This document shows, one piece after another, positions 43,836-53,570 of a DNA stretch of 64,000 nt. Positions within the stretch are counted from its first letter, which is position 1; each line of letters starts with the position of its first letter. The translations under genes were made by a program, and so were the position numbers. Origin of the DNA: Eutreptiella sp. 'Long Island Sound 2002' (lineage: Eukaryota > Euglenozoa > Euglenophyceae > Eutreptiales > Eutreptiaceae). The notes under the pieces are model-generated. The model worked only from the letters and a program-made list of their open reading frames with translations, ran no database searches and was not told the DNA's origin. The stretch covers positions 56,084,919 to 56,148,918 of the forward strand of contig OZ038385.1 of NCBI GenBank assembly GCA_964036045.1, given 5' to 3'.

Positions 43836-44440
43836 GTAATTCTTTCTTTTCGTCAACCTAGTTTGTTGCCCACAAAGGCAATCAATTGCTATAAAAGAGT
43901 AATTTTGGTAGAGCGTCCGACACAAAAATTCATGGCATTCCACACATACCTAACGCTAGGCTGGTGCTGACCAGCGTGAAGTGTTGGCAACAGAAACCTT
44001 GATGCTTTCAAGAGACATCACATGGCGTCCAAGTGTTAGTGCTGTGTGTGTTATAAACAATGTCAAAAATGAATTTTAGTAGTCTGGATAGGAGGGATTT
44101 CAGGACCCCATCTGCACCTCGCAACACTGCAACAATGACCAAATGCCGTTCTTGAGAGTGTAGCAAAACATCACGCCAAAATTGGGGCTCTGAAAAATTT
44201 GTCTAAAGGGGAGAGGGGGCATCCCATTTCAGATTCCTGACGCGGGAGAGGGGGGGGGGCTCTTCGGGGTAGGGTCGAATGCGTTGAGGTGGGAGGCCCT
44301 CCGTAAGCAAGTTGGAGCCGGCCCAAGAGAAGATAGTGTCCCCTCTCTTTGTGAGGGGTAGGCATGTCGTAAAGGTGCTATATGATTCCGGCCTCACGCC
44401 AAAATATAACACACCTAGCCTCATGGGAGCATAAGGGGCG
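43836..44440. other. No gene recognised
   Basis: Anonymous sequence with a G-run at 44247. No domain or repeat relationship is noted. Confidence 0.4.
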
Positions 44441-44625
44441 CTTAGAAGGCGCATAATCGGTGCCTAATGGGCGTATAAGTGGCGCAAAGAATCTGCGCAT
44501 ATTGGGCGCCTAATGGGTGCTTGACTTTGGTTCGTTTAGTGAGTTTGGTGCGCTTGGTGAGTTTGGTGAGTTTGGAGAATATAGTGAGTGTCGTGAGTTG
44601 GGTGCGAAGCTAAGTTCTCCACATG
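44440..44625 (+). repeat. Two short tandem repeats, GGCGCATAATGGGCGCCTAA and GTGAGTTTGG types
   Basis: 44440-44520 repeats GGCGCxTAATxGG words about five times (a GGCGCC/TAATGGG mix). 44530-44620 repeats a ~10-bp GTGAGTTTGG unit about eight times with drift. The two are adjacent but unrelated. Confidence 0.75.
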
Positions 44626-44849
44626 CCATGCAAAAGTGTTAAACGATGCGATGTTTGTTGGCACTGTTGGCATGGCGGACCACTGCCCGCTATGTAGTGT
44701 CAATGTTTAGTGTGTGTGACAGAAACATACTGGAGTACGTGCAAGCCGGGGTATTTGAAGTGTGTGAAGGGATTGAGGGTAGTAAGCATCCGACGTGCAA
44801 TGGCTGCAGAAGCCGGGTGTCGTGTGGGCCTGAGAGTGGGAAACACAAC

Positions 44850-46592
44850 TACATAAACCTTGCGGCCTTGCAGATCCTCAAAGCAAGGACGAAGACAAAG
44901 ACACTACATACCTACCGTCTCGGGAGAGGGGAGGGGGGGGGCACGTGGCGGCAAGGTGGCTACATCAACCTTGCCGTGTTGGGGCTTCCCAAAGATGGGG
45001 GAGGATCAAAATGCCCACATCACCCTTGGCGTTAGGTTCGGCAAACTAGTTGCATAACCCCTTTTGTCTTGGGGGCCCACATTTGAGCAGAATTGGTTTC
45101 ATACCCCATGTGTGTTGGTGACCCTGAAGAGGGCAAAGAGAAAAAAACCATGCTGTTTTGAGGGCCCAAATGCAATGGGTACATAACCCCTGCTGTCTTG
45201 TGGCCCCCCCGGTTGGGGGCTAACTTATGGGCAAGAGGGCAATGTAATTCCTTCCGTCGTGGTGGCCGAATGAGCGGGAAGAGTGCCAAGGTAGCTACAA
45301 AACCACCGCCGCTTTGGGGGCACACATGTGGGTGAAATGGCTAGAAACTGCATGCTGTTTTGGAGACCGAGATGAGGGTGTATTGGCTCCATACCCTTGG
45401 GGTCTAGGGGGGCCTATGTTGGGGCAAAACGGCTATAAATCCTGCGGCGTGTTGGAGGCCCCCAAAAGCGCAAACAAAGTCAAAGTGGCTGCACAACCGC
45501 TTCCATCGTGGCGGCGCACGTGTTAGTCTGTTGACTACATAACCCATACCATCTCCGGGTTCCCCAAAGAGAGGAGAAATTTCAAGTGACCAGATAAATG
45601 CAACCAAGTTGGGACCAATTCTATTCGCAAAGTGGTTCCATATCCACGGCTGCCGTGGGTGTCCCCAAAGCAGGGATCAAATCAAAGAGCCGAGATAAGA
45701 ACTACCAGCTTGGAGGGCTATGTGTACGCAAAAGTGCGATCTAATCTTTGCCGCCTTGAGGGGGGGCGTTTGGGTGTGAAGCCTACACAACGCATGCCGT
45801 TTGGTGGGTCCCGAAAGAGGAGCCGAAATCAAAGTGGCTAGATAACTGCACCCGGACAGCATGAATTCGGAAAGGAGTTGTGCAGGTCACTGGGGACCAA
45901 ATAAAATTGCCTCTAAAGCGGTACTTGCATGGAGGTCCATGTGTACGCAAAGTGGCTACATAGCCTGCAGTATGGTGGGGGATACCGAGAAGGGGAGGAA
46001 ATCAAAGTGCTTTTATGACCCCAAGCGTCTTAGTTATCCCCAAACTGGGGACAAAATTGAAGTGAGGAACTCAAAGCAAGGAAAACACCAAAATGGCTAC
46101 AAAATGGCTGCCGTGCTGGGGGCCCTAATGGGGGCAAAATGCGTACATTACCGCTTCCGTCTTGGTGGCCCACAAAGTGTGCATGAAGCCCGAGTGGCTA
46201 CATAATTCTTGCTATCTTAAAGGCCCACATGTTAGTGGAAAGCGTACATAAACCCTCCCGTTTTTGAGGGTCCACATGTGGTCACAATGGCCACACAACC
46301 GCTGCTAGCTTGCAAGTACCCAAAGTGCGGACAAAGCAAAGTGGTCACAGAAGATCTTCTTTCTAAGGGGCCACACTGAGGTGAAATGGTTGCATAACCC
46401 TTGCCATGTTGGGGGCCCACAAATGGGCAACCCGGCTATATGACCCCTGCTGCATAGCGGGTTGCCAAAGTGGGGACACAATCAATGTACCTGAACAACC
46501 TTTGCCGTCTTGAGAAGCTAATGATGTGGGTGAAGCCAAATTGATCGGTGAGCACAAGAAGAGGCCCTGGGGGAACCGGAGGGGTATGCGGA
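44850..46592 (+). repeat. Hairpin satellite, second block
   Basis: Same satellite and orientation as 52530-60350. 45590-46520 matches the unit order of about 53620-54460 (the type with GTGTACGCAAAGTGGCTACAT, then GGCTATATGACC). The right edge, near the word GGGTATGCGG at 46592, coincides with the start of the copia relic; the equivalent position in the 43-kb copy continues into the coding-like relic instead. The 5' edge (44646-44850) carries a short Cys-containing frame that I cannot assign. Confidence 0.85.
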
Positions 46593-46599
46593 CACGTGT

Positions 46600-47363
46600 G
46601 ATGGACGACAAAGATCGCTCAAGATCACTGAATGAGAAGGAGAAAACACTTTATCGTGGACTTATCCGGGCATTGACATGGTGCACTGGACAGACAAGGC
46701 CGGATTTTTCCTACGCTGTATGCAGACTGTCCCAGAGAGCCAATACACCAACTGTTGCTGATGCACAACAAGCAAACAAGACACCGCAACAGATGAAAAA
46801 AAGACTATTGAAGTTACGCTATATTAAACCGCAAGGTCCAGTTTGCCTGGTTGGGTATCATGATTCATCGTGGGGAAATGGTTAGGATGGAAAGACAGTT
46901 GGCGGCTGGCTTTGGACGTTGGTCTCAGAGTGTGATGGGGAGCATGAACTATTCTGCCCCATGAGTTGGAAGAGTCGCACCTTAAGGAGGGTGGTGAAAT
47001 CGACGTTCGCTGGTCAAACACTGGCATGTTCAGTATGCCTCCACGATTTGATTCTACTTAGCAATCTCCTACGCGAAATGGTTGGTACCAGGATGCCTGT
47101 GACACTTCGAACAGACTGTGCCTCATTGTTTGATCACATTTACTTACAAAAAGCGGTTGCAGAGAAGCATCTACTGATTGAACTGGCTGTTATCTGTGAC
47201 GCTTTTAAAAACAGCGACCTGACGATACTTGGAATGGGTATCTACAACTATGCAACTGGCTGAGGCGCTGACTAAAGCCGGCTATAATTAAAATTTTGTT
47301 AACGCAATACGCAACGCTATTCTTCCCTAAAGCGTCGCGGGCATTGATTTTTTGTCTTTATGA
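46600..47363 (+). mobile_element. Ty1/copia retrotransposon: RT C-terminus and RNase H, decayed
   Basis: The frame reads LNEKEKTLYRGLIRALTWCT then GQTRPDFSYAVCRLSQRAN, the copia pol pattern YRxLxGxLxxLxxxTRPDIxxAV. RNase H follows: LVGYHDSSWGNG, TAG 46883, DGKTVGGWLWTL, then SWKSRTLRRVVKSTFAGQTL. The second catalytic residue (Glu in xAETLA) is Gln here. Next come LRTDCASLFDHI and KAVAEKHLLIELAVI (family TDxxSLxDxx, xVxEKRLxxD). A frameshift near 47245 leads to MQLAEALTKAGYN, the usual copia pol ending (QxADxLTKxG). After that, TAA 47289 and TAA 47328 separate sensible sequence (NFVNAIRNAILP; SVAGIDFLSL) up to TGA 47361. No LTRs or integrase are seen. It splits a satellite/relic block found intact at 43 kb. 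Confidence 0.85.
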
Positions 47364-47860
47364 ATGGCCACTACCAAAACGCATCTGGAACTGTGATCCA
47401 CGATGTGCCAGAGGACATATTGAGGCGTAACTGAGGTTAAACGCCCAGCACAACACACGCAAGACGCGCACGTGCTCACATTCTGTTTCTAATTAATTCT
47501 CGAGGACAACTCTAAGAAGTTTTAACGCCGTATTTGCCATAATTGTGTAAATATTACGATGTTGTCATACTGTATTCTAGGGGACTTTCGTCTTACAATG
47601 GTTTGATGGTTTGGACAATACCCAGATGGGTTGGGTAATGCCCGTGTCTGAAGAGTTCAGTGTGCCTATATGCTTGCGTGCCGTGAGGGTACACAGGAGG
47701 TCCGTGGTTGCCTTGGTCGAGTCCCCATAGAGATGCCTCCAAACCATTGTATGGAACCAAGTGGGCACCATTGGATAAGCGTACAAAACCAAACCGAGGA
47801 CAGACACATTCAGCGAAGTCCATGGACTGTATGTGCGAGGCACACCTATGGAGCTCGTGA
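47364..47860. other. A/T-richer stretch 3' of the copia relic
   Basis: 47364-47575 is A/T-rich, a candidate for the element's 3' untranslated region or LTR. I see no second copy in the window to prove an LTR and no clear TG...CA ends. 47577-47843 holds overlapping frames on both strands without a recognised domain. Confidence 0.3.
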
Positions 47861-48448
47861 GGTTTGAAACCTCTTAGACGGCATCTGCGGGCTTACTCGG
47901 CGACAACGCTTTTGTGCAGCACTCTCTGTGCCAGTTTACCGCGCTCCATGCCCTTGGCGAGACACTGCTAGCAAGTAGCGAAACCCGCCGCGCTCAGAGA
48001 AGGCACTGGGCTTGCAACTGCATTTGTGCTCCACGTGTCCCTGCATTTGAAGATCTTGGTTGGAATTCAGGAGCAATTACAACACCAAGTGTCGAGTGAT
48101 GTGCACGGATTCATTGGGAAGTTACGTGTCAACGAGAAGCGGAAATTGTTGGCTTGGAATGAGGTGGGACAATTCGACCCCATGGCGAGATAACTTTTGC
48201 ACACAACATACCAAAACGCTAAGCCAACCCAAGTGGTGGTCAGTGTGCAACCGAATGAAGGCGGTAATATGTACGAGAGAGAATAGCCACGGCAGCCAGT
48301 GCCACAAGGTGCTGGTCAGAACCTTCCGCCTTCAGAGCAGCCTGGGAAACAGGTATCTGCAGCTTCGGGTGCTGAGCGAAACATGTGTTTGGAGTTGACA
48401 CAACTCACTCGTTCAAAGCTTCTGTCCCGCAGCGGACCATTCCGTTGA
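47861..48448 (+). CDS. Coding-like relic, copy 2, with TAR codons; ends TGA
   Basis: From just after TGA 47858 to TGA 48446 one plus frame has only TAG 47969, TAA 48191 and TAG 48284 as interruptions. It reads QVAKPAALREGTGLATAF, LHLKILVGIQEQLQHQVS, GKLRVNEKRKLLAWNEVG, LLHTTYQNAKPTQVVVSV and a Pro/Gln/Ser-rich tail. The middle is conserved with copy 1 at 43265-43630. With TAA/TAG as Gln it is a 195-codon ORF with an internal ATG near 47940. It overlaps a minus-strand frame (48316 onward), so at most one of the two is likely translated over the overlap. Function unknown. Confidence 0.4.
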
Positions 48449-48988
48449 CACCCTGCCTCAGCCCTCAGCCAGTCCTTCAGCTTGGCCTCAAGAAGTTGCA
48501 GTTGCAATCGGAAATCATCGCACTCCCGGCGGACCACGGAGACGAGGTCACGGCTGCGCGAGCAAAGGTGGCGGCGAGCAGGTGAATCGGCATCGAAAGC
48601 CTCCACAAACACCTTGGCGGTGCGCTACTCCTCCAGATCATCACAATCGCCTCGATCGCACAAGTGCACTTCCCTGCTTGTCGAAGGCATCACCCTCTGT
48701 TTTACGTGCTATTCAGAACCCTGAGATGTTTGCCAGTGTGGCCGTGGAAGTAAGCAGTGTTGGACCCGGTAGAAGATCATGGCTTGCTTGTTGAACCCGC
48801 ACAAGTGGCCACCATGGGCTCAAAGCTTTTTTTGATGTGGTGACATTCTGCACCTTTTCCACTTTGCACGCCATCATCATGCATTTCTTTATGGTGACAC
48901 CGTCTTTCACATCATTGGCCTTCGCTAGGGCAACTGCGTACATGAGGAAGTCAAGGAAGGCATCCTCACCCCTTTTGCCCACGAGCAA
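48316..48988 (-). CDS. Unassigned helical protein, possibly two exons
   Basis: The minus frame ends at TGA 48316-48318 and extends upstream across TAG 48625 and TAG 48709: STSREVHLCDRGDCDDLEE, TAG, RTAKVFVEAFDADSPARRHL, then LQLQLLEAKLKDWLRAEAG, a likely coiled coil. A second minus frame at 48713-48988 (AFLDFLMYAVALAKANDVKD then KVEKVQNVTTSKK) is also protein-like. A CAG at about 48720 could be an acceptor joining them. No family is recognised. If TAG is Gln the 3' part is continuous. Confidence 0.35.
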
Positions 48989-49120
48989 TATTCAGATTTT
49001 GATGTTGCATTAGCACGGACCCCCTCCTTGGCAAACTGCTGCTACGCGATGCTTTCCCACTTCCCCACCATAGATGGCACCCCCATGCCGCGTGGATGTA
49101 TAAACGTTACTTCAATAGTG

Positions 49121-51343
49121 TGTGTTGGTTTGGTTGCTAGCACATTGTAAGTTCGACTTAGTGACATGACCCTCTTTTTCGTGCTCTGCTTCAACTTGTG
49201 CTTTTTGGGAAACTTCCATCGACGTGAACGGCCAATGCTGCACAAACACAAAGTGTTTCGCGGCTCGGGCTATCCATGAAATTTTGCGCCATCACAAGTT
49301 TGCGCGTGAAGACGGTTAGGGACCGTATCTTCAACATGAAAGATTTTCGCATACAGATGTGTAAAGACACACGACCATTACGGGCCTTGACGGCTCTAGC
49401 TTTCTTGGACCACATAAAGTGGCCGATGACACTGGATGGACAATTATTCGGTACTATGATAGCAAGTAGGCGGATTTGAAGTTTGTGTCCCAGGTCAACA
49501 CCTACTCCCAATGGACAAAAAAAAGGTTAGGATGCTAAAATTCTGAGTTGAAGGTGTTTTTTTTTGCGGATTCCTTTGATACTAAACTGAGAATCGGTGT
49601 GCTAGTACCCGCCCTCCCGACTTTGGTATCCGCCCTCCCGTTCTTGTAGTACAACAGCTTCACCACAACTGGCGGAGCAAAGAGAGTACCCAGTGTCGGC
49701 AATTGTGAAACAAAATGATTGCATCGCACCGGAGTGTTGTTGACACCATTCTTGGTCGCCTAGTTGTGGCCCATGTGGCCGAAGAACTTCCCCAAAAGGT
49801 CTATAGCACGGCCGCCAAGCCTGCTGACGTGTACTTGAAGCACATTATATTATTTTTTGTGAATGAGGCATAGCAAGCTGTTTCCGACCTATTGTGGACT
49901 TCCGTGCATCACTCTTGAGTCTTGGAGCTTATGAACGTCGATGAAAACGATGTTCAATCGTGCATGAGGAGGGCTCTAGAAGAGGATTGGCCGTCTGGGC
50001 CTACGATTCGATACACTTTTGCAATAAAGGCCGTCAGAACTTTAGGAGCTATCGGTGCAAAAGGGTTGCTAAACAAAATTAACCCCGCCCCCCCCCCCTA
50101 CTTTGGCGAGCAAGCCGCATGAATAGGGGTAATGCTCATGCTAGTTGACGTTTGGACAAGGCATTGCATAGTTCATCACTTTCGCGAACACATATTGGTG
50201 GAGGAGGAACAAGAACAATATTTTGAGGAAGGCCATAGTGTTCATAAATTTGTCTACCATTTTTGCAAAGCACGCCCCGTCCCTTGTCCTAACTCCTACC
50301 TAGAGTCACAACAAGCAACCAATCAAGAAGACAGTCAACACTTATTTTTGCGTGTGGGGTCGTCACCCATGATTGGGCCATCGGAGGGCCGCGCCGGCTA
50401 CGCCGCAAAGTAGTGCGTGCCGTGGTAAGCATGATGCTCACAAGGACATCAACTTGACATGCAACCGGGTTATGAGGGGGGGGGGGGGCGAGTGTTACAG
50501 ATACTGTCACTGTCGCTGTGGCTGTCACCGCCCCCCCCCCCTGGCAAAATTGCATTTGCTTGCGCAACTTCAGAATGGCATGTTGTGCCAAAAAAGCGCA
50601 GCCGTGTGAGGGAGGCGGTATTGTCCGATGCTTTGTCCACACCTCCCCCCAGCTCCCACCCCGACCCGTTATACTTGGTGCAATTTCTTTGGGGGGGAGG
50701 GGATCCACCCCCTCGTATTTTGGGTTCGGGCAGTTAAAGAACATAGGTTTCAAAGAAGCTTGGTATACTGGTTGAGCTGTATGAGGGGAAAAAAAGAAAC
50801 AAATGGGGTGTGACATCATTGCTGATAAGATCCTACCCAAAGTGGTGGAAAAAAGGCCATTAGAACTAGAAAAGAGCCCATCCCCACCCTTTAGCACCCC
50901 CGAACTAGGGAAATTGAAAACACAAACAACAACATTGTGCCTCCTTTTGTTTCTTCTCATCCTTCACAATCACCTTGCACGGTGAATCACCTCAGCAATT
51001 TTGGCCCTAAGTTGCCTACTTTTAGCACTCAAGATGGGAGTATGTCTAAATCATGTCATACCCTATTTCTGGCCCTTGCAACCCCTGGGTATGGCCCACA
51101 ACGCACCCCTACCCTTCAAAAAACCTTCCAAAACATGTTTTTAAGTTCCATAGCCTCAAGTAAGGGAGGCCCCTTACTTCCGTTTCAACACTAGCCGCCA
51201 TTGGCCTAGGGGAGTGGGGGGGGGAGGGCACAAAACATGTTGTTGCCAAAGATATATCTGCCCATTCTAACTTGATATGTTTCCGATGCTTTGACCCGGA
51301 AATGGCAATATCAACAATACTGTATTTCGGGTAATGGAGATGC
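49121..51343 (+). repeat. Segmental duplication, copy 2 (copy 1 at 36391-39893)
   Basis: Collinear with copy 1 but without its 281-bp and 1.24-kb extra pieces, and with an extra ~230 bp at 49607-49835. Plus-strand frames are better preserved here: 49276-49479 (VKTVRDRIFNMKDFRIQMCK; KWPMTLDGQLFGTMIASRR) and 49922-50122 (LELMNVDENDVQSCMRRALE; IRYTFAIKAVRTLGAIGAKG), both ending in TGA. Upstream of the second, a TAG at 49870 lies in FVNEA-TAG-QAVSDLLW. The minus-strand frame at 50289-50960 pairs with that at 38818-39507. Family unknown. Confidence 0.85.
50289..50960 (-). CDS. Duplicated minus-strand frame, copy 2 (hypothetical)
   Basis: 223 codons, homologous to the frame at 38818-39507 (GVLKGGDGLFSSSNG, TTLGRILSAMMSHPI, VYQASLKPMFFN, CLLDWLLVVTLGR shared). 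Divergence is concentrated at G/C homopolymers. No domain is seen. It may be an old mobile-element protein or an accidentally open antisense frame. Confidence 0.3.
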   Translation of the reverse strand: MRRNKRRHNVVVCVFNFPSSGVLKGGDGLFSSSNGLFSTTLGRILSAMMSHPICFFFSPHTAQPVYQASLKPMFFNCPNPKYEGVDPLPPKEIAPSITGRGGSWGEVWTKHRTIPPPSHGCAFLAQHAILKLRKQMQFCQGGGAVTATATVTVSVTLAPPPPHNPVACQVDVLVSIMLTTARTTLRRSRRGPPMAQSWVTTPHAKISVDCLLDWLLVVTLGRS

Positions 51344-51387
51344 CTCACAAGGGAAGAGGTTGTTGCACCCCCGGAGATAACGTCCAC

Positions 51388-52060
51388 CTAGCCATGCGCA
51401 AGCGGCAGACATAGGGCTAGCCGCACTCTTGGCAAGAGAGCCGCGACCAATGCGGGCACGGGAAGTGCCAATGACGGACCGCATCGCCAGATAGTCCTTG
51501 CTTCACGCCTCCTTGGCAATCCTCCAAAAGTTGTGCCGTGAGCAGTGCCCATCCACGTCTGTAAACCATCTAATGCGGCACATTGTGGTGCATTGCAAAG
51601 GAGATACCCTTGTATGTGAAGTTGGGGCCACCGGCCCTGCAGGCCGTCTCCCACGCAGCGCGTCGATTACATTGATAGGTCCTCATTTCTTGTATCATCC
51701 AGCTTGTAAAGCTGAACATAAGCCGACCTTGACCCCAGTATTGTTTTTGCGGTTCAGCCTGGCGCCGCTGGGTCTCAGCTTGCTCCTGTTGTTCCCAGGC
51801 CTCATAATCGTGGGCCGCCCCGTAGGGAGGGACGGACCGAGGGATGGACACACCTTGCTAACCGTGATGCCTTCCAAAATATCAGAAATTTCTGTCTTTC
51901 TGGTTAGGTCACCCAAACCTTCATTACTAATTCCATCATCCTTCAGCGCCCACGTGAGCGGGAACATGAAGCACATCAACTCGAGCCGACGTCCAAACCC
52001 GAACACTACAAAGACACCAACACCTACATCTAGCAACGGCAATGGTTTCCAAAACCCTAA
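51388..52060 (-). CDS. Unassigned minus-strand coding-like region
   Basis: On the minus strand 52042-51900 reads LKDDGISNEGLGDLTRKTEI then SDILEGITV; after a frame change 51851-51570 reads PPYGAAHDYEAWEQQEQAET and QRRQAEPQKQYWGQG, a charged Gln/Glu-rich segment that looks helical. The plus strand also has a 256-codon open frame (51498-52268) with poorer, Pro/Thr/Leu-rich composition, which I regard as the shadow. No family is recognised. Confidence 0.3.
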
Positions 52061-52969
52061 CCCCGTAACTTTTACGGGTGCTCCAACATTGACGTGGGAA
52101 GTTGTAACACAAGCTAGGGTTTTGGATCAAGACATAACACACACGGTGGCAACAAATGTAAGGAGTCTCATAACAACAGCCGCAGTGGTTGAAGTACGTT
52201 GCATTTTTGTCAAGCAAACGGCTTATCGCGCTTCAAGCATACACGCAACGTATTTCAAGCAGGCCTGAATACGAAATCTCCACGGCAGACCACAAAATGA
52301 CAACAAAGTTCCTTGATGATGGCACACCACACCGAAAATAGGCAACTTGTGTTCAAAGGTAGAGACACAAGAGTGCTTGGCAGCTCCCGGATGGTGGCTA
52401 GCCCACAGGACAACACGCGGTGAGTGGCATCGGGCTGGTTGATTTTCCCCTGCTCCCATGGTTGTCAACCTATGAGGTAAAGAATTTTCAGTTTTCCAAC
52501 AATGACACACTTACAATTGAGCAACTCCTGTGCGTGAAATGGCTGCAACATGCCTGCCTTTTTGGAGACCTAAATGTGGTTGTATTGGCTACATAACCTA
52601 TGCCGCCTTGGGGGCCTACGTCGGTGAAACGCCTACATACCCCTTGGCGTCTTGGAAGTCCTCATAGCGCGGACAATATCAATGTGGTTGCATAACCCCT
52701 TCCGTCATGGCGACCCACCTGTGAGTGTGTTGGCTACAGAACCCATGCCGTCTTGGGGGCTCCCATGTATCCAGTGGCTACATCTCCCCAGCTGTTGTGG
52801 GGTCCCAAAAGCGGGGACCCGATGTAGGTGCCTAAATATGCACTACTGGATTGGAGGCCTATGTATTCATAGAGTGGCTACAAAACGCTTGCTGTTGTGG
52901 GGATCCCCAAAGCATGGGCAAAATCAAAGTGGCGACGCAACCCTCTCCTTTTTTTTTGTTCCGACATTG

Positions 52970-53570
52970 GTGAGTTCAGCCATCAAGGCAGACAGTGTGC
53001 TTAGCCAGCGGTGGCCTAGAGGTATGTACAGCAAAGTCAGCTTAGCCACTGGGTTGGATGCGGGTGAGGCAGTTCTCCACAGAGGGAGAGCCCAATGGGG
53101 GCGCAGGACCTGTATGTACTGTACACTCCATGTAGGTGGTGGGGCCTGCCACGACCACGGAGGGTCAACACCTAGAAAAACTGCGAAGTTACGACTGCAT
53201 CAAAACCAAAGAGCAACTAACCATCAGGAACTAACAATCGGGACATACAGGGGGCCCCTAGTGCAGAATCGAAAGACTCATACACCGGGTTGGAAAGTGA
53301 AGCAGGCTGAATCACTCAAGCGGGTCCATACTGCAGAGTCGGGTACTGGGGCAGCCTCAGAAGCTTATCTCCCGAATGGGGGACCCAGTGAGGTGGGTGA
53401 AAGGGAGGTCTGCGCCTTCTCTGTTGGGCGACCCTGTAAGTTGGACAGCAGTCGGGCTGGGGGGTTGTAGGCACCGCCGCTTGCAGACACGGGTATCGGG
53501 GGACAGCGGGCGCCGGCGCTTCAACTGTAGAACACGCAGGGCCGCTAACTCGCAACCCTCTCCTGTGTTG
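52970..53570. other. Non-satellite interruption
   Basis: About 600 bp inside the satellite without unit words. A plus frame gives TPRKTAKLRLHQNQRATNHQ and AESLKRVHTAESGTGAASEA, moderately protein-like, but fused to satellite translation on its 5' side. No domain or terminal repeats are recognised. It may be a small insertion. Confidence 0.4.

Noticed and set aside
52652-53470. 272-codon plus-strand open frame
   Set aside because: Its first half is translated satellite (repeated unit words); only the second half is non-satellite and it has no domain.
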